Assembly: GCF_016862635.1 (NCBI RefSeq)
Contig: NZ_BONI01000001.1
Coordinates: 62,001-126,000, forward strand
DNA: 64,000 nucleotides
Direction: 5' to 3'
Source: Catellatospora coxensis
Lineage (GTDB): Bacteria; Actinomycetota; Actinomycetes; Mycobacteriales; Micromonosporaceae
Shown here: positions 50,624 to 57,576 of the stretch, one piece after another
How the letters are laid out: the number at the start of each line of letters is the position of its first letter
Numbering within the stretch: the first letter of the stretch is position 1
Made by a program: the position numbers and the translations under genes
Notes under the pieces: generated by a model
What the model saw: the letters and a program-made list of their open reading frames with translations, nothing else
Told to the model about the DNA's origin: nothing
The model's database searches: none

Positions 50624-51745
50624 ATGACCGACATGGGTTCAAAAGACTCAGCCGACCTGCTCACATCGCCTCTGCACGATCGTCACACGGCGCTGGGAGC
50701 GAAGTTCGCCGCTTTCGGCGGCTGGGACATGCCGCTGGAGTACGCCGGGGGCGGGGTGCTCAAGGAGCACGCCGCGGTCCGCGAGGGCGTGGGCGTGTTC
50801 GACGTCAGCCACCTGGGCAAGGCGCGGATCACGGGGCCGGGCGCGGCGGACTTCGTCAACGCCTGCCTGACCAACGACCTGGGCCGCATCAAGCCTGGTA
50901 AAGCGCAGTACACGCTGTGCTGCGACGATGCGACCGGCGGCGTGGTCGACGACATCATCGCCTACCTGTACGGCGACGACCACGTCTTTCTGATCCCGAA
51001 TGCGGCCAACACCACCGAGGTCGTCCGCCGGCTGACCGCCGCCGCGCCCGCCGAGCTGACCGTCACCAACGAGCACGCGGACTTCGCGGTGCTGGCGGTG
51101 CAGGGTCCGCGCTCGGCGGAGCTGCTGGCCGAGCTGGGCCTGCCCACCGACCACGAGTACATGAGCTTCGCCACAGCCGAGCTCGACGGGGTCACCCTGA
51201 CCGTGTGCCGCACCGGCTACACCGGCGAGCACGGCTACGAGCTGGTCGTCCCGTCGGCCGACGCGACCCGGGTCTGGGATGCCCTGTTCGGCGCGTCCGT
51301 GCCCGCCCGCGCCTGCGGCCTGGCCTCCCGCGACACCCTGCGCACCGAGATGGGCTACCCCCTGCACGGCCAGGACCTGTCCCTCGACATCACCCCGGTG
51401 CAGGCCCGCGCCGGCTGGGCCGTCGGCTGGAACAAGCCCGCCTTCTGGGGCCGCGACGTGCTGACCGCCGAGAAGGCCGCCGGCCCGCGCCGCACCCTGT
51501 GGGGCCTGGTCGCCACCGACCGCGGCATCCCGCGCGCCCACATGAGCGTGCTCTCCGGTGACCGGACCGTCGGCGAGATCACCAGCGGCACCTTCTCGCC
51601 CACCCGCAAGATCGGTATCGCGCTCGCCCTGCTCGACACCGCCGCCGGCCTGACCGAGGGCGACACCGTCGAGGTCGACGTGCGTGGCCGCCGAAGCTCC
51701 ATGACGGTCACCAAGCCGCCGTTCGTGCAGCCGTCCGTCAAGTGA
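50624..51745 (+). CDS. gcvT: Glycine cleavage system T protein (aminomethyltransferase)
   Basis: 373 aa. Transfers the aminomethyl carbon from lipoyl-GcvH to tetrahydrofolate. The family opening [26 protein letters not shown] is present, then [19 protein letters not shown] (with catalytic Asp in the later [10 protein letters not shown] segment), [13 protein letters not shown] and [12 protein letters not shown]-terminal barrel ends in FVQPSVK. ATG 50624 has TAAGTT (50612-50617) six bases upstream, so leaderless. There is no room for a glycine riboswitch in the 72-bp gap. Confidence 0.95.
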   Translation: MTDMGSKDSADLLTSPLHDRHTALGAKFAAFGGWDMPLEYAGGGVLKEHAAVREGVGVFDVSHLGKARITGPGAADFVNACLTNDLGRIKPGKAQYTLCCDDATGGVVDDIIAYLYGDDHVFLIPNAANTTEVVRRLTAAAPAELTVTNEHADFAVLAVQGPRSAELLAELGLPTDHEYMSFATAELDGVTLTVCRTGYTGEHGYELVVPSADATRVWDALFGASVPARACGLASRDTLRTEMGYPLHGQDLSLDITPVQARAGWAVGWNKPAFWGRDVLTAEKAAGPRRTLWGLVATDRGIPRAHMSVLSGDRTVGEITSGTFSPTRKIGIALALLDTAAGLTEGDTVEVDVRGRRSSMTVTKPPFVQPSVK

Positions 51746-51906
51746 CCGCGACACGGCGACAGGCACCGGCCGCCGCTGGTGCGGCTGTCCGTGAGATGAG
51801 CCCGTCGCGGTGACGCCGCCAGAGGCCACCGCGCGGCGTGCGCTGTCGGCGCAGCACCGCATGCGCCGGACACGGACCGTGACGCGAACGGCGCGGCCAT
51901 ACGCGT

Positions 51907-51958
51907 GAGCGGCTACATCTTTTTTGATGTGGGCACATCAAAAAAGATGTAGCCGCTC
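51907..51958. repeat. 25-bp perfect hairpin with A/T tracts
   Basis: Arms of 25 bp (51907-51931, 51934-51958) with a GG loop, no mismatch. Each arm contains a six-base T or A tract and is itself symmetric (ACATC-T6-GATGT). It is the most AT-rich stretch around. It lies in the 293-bp gap between gcvT and the YjbR-like gene, in which I see nothing else certain. Confidence 0.85.
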
Positions 51959-52038
51959 GGCGAAGACTGTCGTGCCGAAGCCCCCGCAACGGCATCGAGG
52001 CGGTGTCGCAGGTTCGCCGATGGCCTAGGGTGGGCGCC

Positions 52039-52389
52039 ATGGCGGTCGCGTACGAGCAGGTGAGGGACTGGGTGCTGGCGCTGCCCGGGTGCGCCGAGGT
52101 GATGGTCGAGGAGTGGGGGCACCCGACCCTGCGGGTGGGGGACAAAATGTTCGCCTCCGGCATGCCGGGCAGCGACACCATGTCGGTGAAGGCCTCGAAG
52201 GAGGAGCAGGCGGCGCTGCTCGCCGCCGCGCCGGAGGTGTACTCGGCGGCGGCGTACGTCGGGCGGTTCGGGTGGGTGCGGGTCGAGCTGTCCCGGGTGG
52301 ACGCGGCCGAGCTGCGGGAGCTGGTCGTCGAGGCGTGGCGGCGAACCGCGCCGAAGAAGCTGGTCAAGCAGTACGACGCGCAGGTCTGA
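52039..52389 (+). CDS. MmcQ/YjbR family protein
   Basis: 116 aa. Small double-wing fold: VRDWVLALPGCAEVMVEEWGHPTLRVGDKMFA at the start, MSVKASKEEQAALLAAAPEVYSAAAYVGRFGWVRVELSRVDAAELRELVVEAWRRTAPKKLVKQ following (named here by short parts: LPGC, HPTLRVGDKMFA, AYVGRFGWV, APKKLVKQ). Some relatives bind DNA; the role is unknown. ATG 52039 has TAGGGT seven bases upstream, so leaderless. It ends ten bases from the convergent next gene. Confidence 0.85.
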   Translation: MAVAYEQVRDWVLALPGCAEVMVEEWGHPTLRVGDKMFASGMPGSDTMSVKASKEEQAALLAAAPEVYSAAAYVGRFGWVRVELSRVDAAELRELVVEAWRRTAPKKLVKQYDAQV

Positions 52390-52399
52390 CCGCGGTGGG

Positions 52400-53473
52400 T
52401 CAGGCCGGACCGTCGAAGCCCTTCGCCTCGGCCACCCGGCCCAGCCACGAGGCCGCCTCGGCGGCGGGCAGCACCTCGTCGAGCGTGATCGAGGCCGTCA
52501 TCATCGGGTAGCGGCGGACGTTGTCCCAGCCCCGGGCGTAGGGCGGCGGGTCCAGCACGACCACCCGCTGCCCGTCCAGCGCCGGGATGTCGGCGGGCAC
52601 ACCCTCGTTCCAGATCCACGCGCCGTACGCGTCGACCAGGTTGAACGAGCCGGTCACCTGCCCGCCGAACGACGTGGCGGGCGCGTCCAGCGCCACCGCG
52701 GTCCAGGCCGGGTCGACGGCCAGGCCCTCCAGCAGGCCGTCGGCGGCCGGGCCGGACAGGGTCGCGGCCAGCAGCGTGTGCAGCTGGAAGTTGTCGCCGA
52801 TCCCGCCGACGGTCACCCGCCAGCCGCGCCCGGTGGCCCGGTGCAGCACCAGCAGCCGCTCCCCGTCGAGCACCGCCAGCAGCATGGCCAGCCAGCCCAT
52901 GTCCTCGCGCTCGGGTTCCAGCGCGGCCACCGCCGCCCGCAGCGCCGGTTCGGCCTGGCAGGCCCGGCGCGCCGCGGCCGACTTCTGCAGCAGCGTGGTG
53001 GCGCAGCGCATCCAGGACTGCAACCCGAACCAGCTCTCGGCGAGCCGCACCGCCTGGTCCGGCGGGATGGCCGCGTCGAGGCGCTCCAGCGTGGTCTCGA
53101 ACTCCGCGGGGTCGGGCTCGGGGGTGCCCTCGCCGGGGAACTCGCGTGCCCACACCTCGGCGAACTCCGCCGCCAGGCCCGCCACCTCGGTGAGCCGCTC
53201 ACGCAGCACCGGGACCAGCGGGTCCGGGGCCGCGCCGAGCTCGATCAGCGCCCCGCAGAGCACCGCGAACTCGCCGCCGAAGCCGGGTCCCAACTCGCCG
53301 AGCAGCTCCGCGCAGGCGGTCAGGGCGGTGGTGAGCTCGTCCGCCGGGGCCGTCTGCGCGGCCTCCCACAGCTGCGCGGTGGCCGACTCGAAGGCCTCGA
53401 TGTCGCGCTCGCGGCGGGCGCGCACCAGCGCGTCGCAGGCGCGGGCGAGCGGGGTGGCGGATTCGAAGATCAT
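52400..53473 (-). CDS. Hypothetical protein, 357 aa
   Basis: No signal peptide and no membrane helix. The N-terminal half (about 1-215) is alpha-helical and Ala/Glu/Leu-rich; the C-terminal part has a mixed fold (GRGWRVTVGGIGDNFQLHTLLAA, then FGGQVTGSFNLVDAYGAWIWNEGVPAD). I do not recognise the family. ATG 53473 has TAGCAT six bases upstream, which supports it as a real, leaderless gene. It lies 24 bp from cobS on the same strand but probably has its own promoter. Confidence 0.65.
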   Translation of the reverse strand: MIFESATPLARACDALVRARRERDIEAFESATAQLWEAAQTAPADELTTALTACAELLGELGPGFGGEFAVLCGALIELGAAPDPLVPVLRERLTEVAGLAAEFAEVWAREFPGEGTPEPDPAEFETTLERLDAAIPPDQAVRLAESWFGLQSWMRCATTLLQKSAAARRACQAEPALRAAVAALEPEREDMGWLAMLLAVLDGERLLVLHRATGRGWRVTVGGIGDNFQLHTLLAATLSGPAADGLLEGLAVDPAWTAVALDAPATSFGGQVTGSFNLVDAYGAWIWNEGVPADIPALDGQRVVVLDPPPYARGWDNVRRYPMMTASITLDEVLPAAEAASWLGRVAEAKGFDGPA

Positions 53474-53497
53474 TCGCGAATGCTAGCGGGCCGCGGG

Positions 53498-54292
53498 TCA
53501 GAAGAGAATCAGTCCGATGGCGATCACCGTGGTCGCCGTTTCGGACAGGAAACCGAGCACGTCGCCGGTGACGCCGCCGAACCGGCGTACCAGATGGACA
53601 CGCAGGCCGGCCACGACGAGCAGCGAGGCGAGCACGGCGGCCGGGCCCTGCCAGGGCCGGCCCGGCACGGCCGGCACCGCCAGGGCCGCGACGAGCAGGG
53701 CGGCCAGGGCGAGCGCGGCCGGGTGCACCGTGCCCGCGACCAGGGCGCCCATCCCGCCGGGCCGTGCCGCGGGCACGCCCCGTCGGCAGGCCTCGGTGAT
53801 CGCCAGCCGTCCACCCGCGACGGCGGCGGCCACCGCCGCCACCAGCGCGGGCAGCGGCCGCGCCGACAGCTGTGCCAGCGCCCCGACCTGCAGCAGCAGC
53901 ACCAGGATCAGGGCGACCACGCCGAACGGGCCGACCTCCGGCGACTTCATGATCTCCAGGGCGCGCTCACGCGAACGGTACGAGCCCAGCGCGTCCACCG
54001 TGTCCGCGAGCCCGTCCAGGTGCAGCCCGCGGCTCAGCAGCGCGGCCAGGCCCACCGTCAGCGTCGCGGCCACCAGCGCGGGCAGTCCCGCCGCGAACAC
54101 CGCCAGCAGGCCGCCGAGCAGCGCACCCAGCAGCGCGCCGACGGCCGGGCCGAGGGTCATGGCCCGCCCGGCGACGACCCGGTCAAGCGTGCCCGGCCCG
54201 GCGACCGGCGCGACCGTGTACGTGGTCAGCGCCAGCCGCAGGCCGTCGAGCCACGACCCGCCCGGACCGTCAGTCCACGATGGAGGCGTCAT
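53498..54292 (-). CDS. cobS: Adenosylcobinamide-GDP ribazoletransferase
   Basis: 264 aa, membrane protein with several helices. Signatures: WLDGLRLALTTYTVAP, the metal-binding HLDGLADTVDALGSYRSRERALEIMKSPEVG (in parts HLDGLADTVDA, ERALEIMKSP) and GPFGVVALIL. It joins alpha-ribazole to adenosylcobinamide-GDP, the last step but one of cobalamin assembly. Its start overlaps the 3' end of the cobU-cobT fusion by 23 bp (ATG 54292; GTG 54298 is possible), so coupling is likely. Confidence 0.92.
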   Translation of the reverse strand: MTPPSWTDGPGGSWLDGLRLALTTYTVAPVAGPGTLDRVVAGRAMTLGPAVGALLGALLGGLLAVFAAGLPALVAATLTVGLAALLSRGLHLDGLADTVDALGSYRSRERALEIMKSPEVGPFGVVALILVLLLQVGALAQLSARPLPALVAAVAAAVAGGRLAITEACRRGVPAARPGGMGALVAGTVHPAALALAALLVAALAVPAVPGRPWQGPAAVLASLLVVAGLRVHLVRRFGGVTGDVLGFLSETATTVIAIGLILF

Positions 54293-56189
54293 CGGCACGG
54301 GCCACGGCCGGGTCGGTGGCTTCGTCCGGCTCGTCCTCGGGTTCCTGCAGGTGCGCGGGCGGCTCGTCGAGCAGCGGCGGCAGCGCGGGCAGCGACGCGG
54401 CCAGGGTCAGCGCCGAACGCAGCAGCGGCAGCGCCAGCAGCGCGCCCGCGCCCTCGCCGAGACCGGTGTTCAGGTCGGTCAGCGGGGTCAGGCCGAGCAC
54501 GTCGGCGGCCAGCACCGTGGTCGGGTGCCGCCCGGTGTCGGCCAGCGCGCACCACAGCCGCGACTGGCTGCCCAGGTCCCGGGCGACCAGCCCGGCGGCG
54601 ACGCCGACCGGCCCGTCCAGCAGCACCGGCGTGCGCCGCGCGGTCGCGCCCAGGATGACGCCGGCCGCGACCGCCAGATCCGGCCCGCCCAGCTCGGTGA
54701 GCAGCTCCTTGGCCGGCAGCACCCGCCCGCGGACCCGGTGCAGCGCGTCACGCACCGCGGCGCAGCGCCGCATCCACGCGGCGTCGTCGACCGTGCCGTC
54801 GGCGCTGACCACCCGGGCCAGCAGGCCGGGCACCTCCGCGCCGGTCACCGCGGACACCACCGCGGCGGCTGCCGCCTCGGCACCGGCCCCGCACGAGCCC
54901 AGCACCAGCAGGTCGACCCCGCTGTCGACGGCCTCGTCGGCGAGCTGCCAGCCGTAGCGCAGCAGCCCCTCGACGGTGTCCGGCTCGGTCGCCGGGCTGT
55001 GCTCGATGGCCTCGGCCGTGGCCGTGTCGACGATCTGCAGGCTGACCCCGTGCTCGGCGGCAAGCAGCCCGATCGGGCCCTCGCCGCGCCGGGCCTGCGC
55101 CGCGAGCAGCGCCGCCCCGTGCGGGGTCTGCCCGGCGGCGGCGTCGCCCTCGTGGTTGCCGTGCAGCAGCAGCATCCGGGGCTGCTGCCAGGGCAGCGGC
55201 ACGGTACGGCCCTGCGCCCCCGCGGCGAACAGCACGATCTCGGCCAGCCGGCCCAGGCCCGCGCCGGGGATGTCGAGCAGGTGCAGGTGGTCGCGGGCGG
55301 CCTCGCGGGCGTCGCCGTCCGGGATGGGCAGGTCCATGTTCGGCCCGATGACGACGCCCGTGGCCACGAGCGGCAGGGCCTGGGTGCTCTCGGTCAGCGC
55401 GGCCGACGGCTTCGGCGCGGCGGCGGCCGGGGTGAGCACCTCGGGGCTGGGGATCACGGGAACAGACGGGATCGTCACGGTCGTCGGCGAACCGGCCGCG
55501 GCCGAGCCGGTGGCACCGGTGCCCGTGGCGGCGACCGCCGCAGCGGCACCTGCGCCCGTGACAGCCGCGTCCGACGTCGCACCGGCCGGTTGCGCGGTGG
55601 TGACCGGTGCGCCCGCCCCGGCCTGGCCCGTGGCTGCGGCGTCCCCGCCGCGCAACCAGAAGGGCTGTCCCGCGACGACGAGGGCCACCGCGTCGCAGGC
55701 CGCGGCGACGGCCTGGTTGACCAGTCCCATCAGGTCGGCGAAGCGCACACCCGCCTCGGACGGCGGCACGACGGACAGCCCGACCTCGGGGCTGACCAGC
55801 ACCACCCGTGCCGCACAGCCGGCGACGGCGGCGGCCAGCCGGCTGACGTGCACGCTCGCGTCGTCGCGGTCCAGCAGGTTCACCACCCAGCCGCCGAGGT
55901 CGTCGACGATCAGCGTGTCCTCGGCGGCGGCCTGGCCGAGCGCGTCGACCAGGGCGGCCGGGTCGCCGTACGTCTCGACGGTGATCCAGGAGTGCGGCCT
56001 GCGCGCGCGGTGCGCGGCCACCCGGTCGGCGAACGCCGGGTCACCGCCGTCCGCCAGGGCGGTGGCCAGGTAGCGCACCGAGCGCGCGCCCGACAGCAGC
56101 GATTCGGCGTACTCGCTCTTGCCTGAACGAATGCCTCCGAGCACCAGCACCCGTGCCCCGAAGTGTGGGGGCCAACCGTCATGCGACAT
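54270..56189 (-). CDS. Fused CobU-CobT: cobinamide kinase/guanylyltransferase and DMB phosphoribosyltransferase
   Basis: 639 aa. Residues 10-185 are CobU: P-loop VLVLGGIRSGKSEYAE, then DDLGGWVVNLL and VLVSPEVGLSVVPPSE. An Ala/Thr/Pro-rich linker (about 185-245) leads to a CobT-like domain (to about 615) with LGGPDLAVAAGVILGAT, TPVLLDGPVGVAAGLVA and the catalytic-Glu segment LNTGLGEGAGALLAL. The usual EMGIGNTT loop is not found; the place reads GSCGAGAEAAAA. CobU activates cobinamide; CobT makes alpha-ribazole phosphate. ATG 56189 has TAAGGT six bases upstream. Upstream of cobS on the same strand. Confidence 0.85.
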   Translation of the reverse strand: MSHDGWPPHFGARVLVLGGIRSGKSEYAESLLSGARSVRYLATALADGGDPAFADRVAAHRARRPHSWITVETYGDPAALVDALGQAAAEDTLIVDDLGGWVVNLLDRDDASVHVSRLAAAVAGCAARVVLVSPEVGLSVVPPSEAGVRFADLMGLVNQAVAAACDAVALVVAGQPFWLRGGDAAATGQAGAGAPVTTAQPAGATSDAAVTGAGAAAAVAATGTGATGSAAAGSPTTVTIPSVPVIPSPEVLTPAAAAPKPSAALTESTQALPLVATGVVIGPNMDLPIPDGDAREAARDHLHLLDIPGAGLGRLAEIVLFAAGAQGRTVPLPWQQPRMLLLHGNHEGDAAAGQTPHGAALLAAQARRGEGPIGLLAAEHGVSLQIVDTATAEAIEHSPATEPDTVEGLLRYGWQLADEAVDSGVDLLVLGSCGAGAEAAAAAVVSAVTGAEVPGLLARVVSADGTVDDAAWMRRCAAVRDALHRVRGRVLPAKELLTELGGPDLAVAAGVILGATARRTPVLLDGPVGVAAGLVARDLGSQSRLWCALADTGRHPTTVLAADVLGLTPLTDLNTGLGEGAGALLALPLLRSALTLAASLPALPPLLDEPPAHLQEPEDEPDEATDPAVARADDASIVD

Positions 56190-56279
56190 GCCCGTACCTT
56201 ATGACCTTCGGCGGCGGAGCGGGTCAGCGGATGCGCCGCCTGCGCGGCCGGACGACGGGCGGCGGATAAGCTGATCGTC

Positions 56280-56474
56280 ATGACGTGGAGCTGGCGGTAC
56301 GAGGACGCGGCGGGCAAGCCGGTCGAAGGCCCGAACGAGACGTTCAGCAACCAGGCCGATGCCGAGTCGTGGCTCGGCCAGACCTGGCGTGACCTGGTCG
56401 CCGCCGGTGCGGTGGAGGTGATCCTCGTCGAGGGCGACCGCGACGAGTACCGGATGAGCCTGCAGGGGGCCTGA
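56280..56474 (+). CDS. Small conserved protein, 64 aa, function unknown
   Basis: 64 aa, acidic, no membrane segment. MTWSWRYEDAAGKPVEG is followed by FSNQADAESWLGQTWRDLVAAGAVEVILVEGD, a compact alpha/beta pattern typical of small actinobacterial proteins. ATG 56280 has TAAGCT seven bases upstream. It is divergent from cobU-cobT and ends just before a strong terminator. Confidence 0.8.
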   Translation: MTWSWRYEDAAGKPVEGPNETFSNQADAESWLGQTWRDLVAAGAVEVILVEGDRDEYRMSLQGA

Positions 56475-56484
56475 GCCCTGGACC

Positions 56485-56516
56485 GTCAGGGGCCGCCCGC
56501 GCGGGCGGCCCCTGAC
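56485..56516. terminator. Bidirectional GC terminator hairpin
   Basis: Perfect 16-bp self-complementary element GTCAGGGGCCGCCCGC / GCGGGCGGCCCCTGAC, no loop. Between convergent genes. Confidence 0.7.
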
Positions 56517-56523
56517 GTCACCG

Positions 56524-57522
56524 CTACGGCCGCTCGGCGGGGGACACGGTCTTGGCCGGGTCCCGCTCCGTGATCGGCTCGACGATCTCGTCGATCGCCT
56601 TCATCAGGTCGGCGTCGAGCTTGACGCCCGAGGCCTTGACGTTGTCGTACACCTGCTCCGGGCGGGTCGCGCCGACGATCGCCGACGAGACGTTCGGGTT
56701 CTGCAGCACCCACGCGATGGCGAGCTGCGCCATGGTCAGGCCCGCCTGCTCGGCCAGCGGCCTGAGCAGCTGCACCCGGGTCAACACGTCCTCGTCGAGC
56801 CAGCGCGCGATGAAACCGGCGCCCGACTTCTCGTCGGTGGCCCGCGAACCGGCCGGCGGCGGCTGGCCCGGCAGGTACTTGCCGCTCAGCACACCCTGGG
56901 CCATCGGCGACCAGACGATCTGGCCCAGGCCCAGCTCCTCACAGGTCGGCACGACCTCGGCCTCGATGACCCGCCACAGCATCGAGTACTGCGGCTGGCT
57001 CGACACCAGCGAGATCTTCAGCTCGGTCGCCAACGCGTGGGCGGCGCGGATCTCCGACGCCTTCCACTCCGAGACGCCGATGTAGTGCGCCTTGCCCGAG
57101 TGCACGATGTCGGCGAACGCCGTCATCGTCTCCTCGAGCGGGGTCGCGTAGTCGTAGCGGTGCGCCTGGTAGAGGTCGACGTAGTCGGTCTGCAGGCGGG
57201 TCAGCGAGCCGTTGATCGACTCCATGATGTGCTTGCGGGACAGGCCCCGGTCGTTGCGCCCCGCACCGGTCGGCCAGAAGACCTTGGTGAAGATCTCCAG
57301 GCCCTCGCGGCGCTCGCCCTTCAGCGCGCGGCCGAGGACGGACTCCGCGCGGGTGCCGGCGTACACGTCGGCGGTGTCGAAGGTGGTGATCCCGCTGTCG
57401 AGGGCCGCGCGCACGCACGCGTCGGCGGCGTCCTCCTCGACCTGCGAGCCGTGGGTGATCCAGTTTCCGTACGAGATCTCGCTGACGAGCATCCCGGAAC
57501 GGCCCAAATGCCGAAACTCCAT
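56524..57522 (-). CDS. Aldo/keto reductase (Kv-beta/YghZ-like)
   Basis: 332 aa. Catalytic tetrad segments: FDTADVYAG (Asp and Tyr), KVFWPTG (Lys position) and YQAHRYDY (His). GVSEWKASEIRAAH and the NADPH-binding end IVGATRPEQVYDNVKAS complete the pattern. The loop YVDLYQAHRYDYATPLEETM is that of the potassium channel beta subunit-like group. It reduces carbonyls with NADPH; the substrate is unknown. ATG 57522 has TAGGGT six bases upstream, so leaderless. The WG-repeat gene ends 55 bp before it on the same strand. Confidence 0.92.
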   Translation of the reverse strand: MEFRHLGRSGMLVSEISYGNWITHGSQVEEDAADACVRAALDSGITTFDTADVYAGTRAESVLGRALKGERREGLEIFTKVFWPTGAGRNDRGLSRKHIMESINGSLTRLQTDYVDLYQAHRYDYATPLEETMTAFADIVHSGKAHYIGVSEWKASEIRAAHALATELKISLVSSQPQYSMLWRVIEAEVVPTCEELGLGQIVWSPMAQGVLSGKYLPGQPPPAGSRATDEKSGAGFIARWLDEDVLTRVQLLRPLAEQAGLTMAQLAIAWVLQNPNVSSAIVGATRPEQVYDNVKASGVKLDADLMKAIDEIVEPITERDPAKTVSPAERP

Positions 57523-57576
57523 ACGCAGACCCTATGCCGCCAGGCTCCCGCCGGCGGCAGAGGGTTGGTGAACCTT

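Noticed and set aside
56190-56279. Cobalamin riboswitch before cobU-cobT
   Set aside because: The divergent gap is only 90 bp, and the -10 lies six bases before the start. No B12-box is seen.
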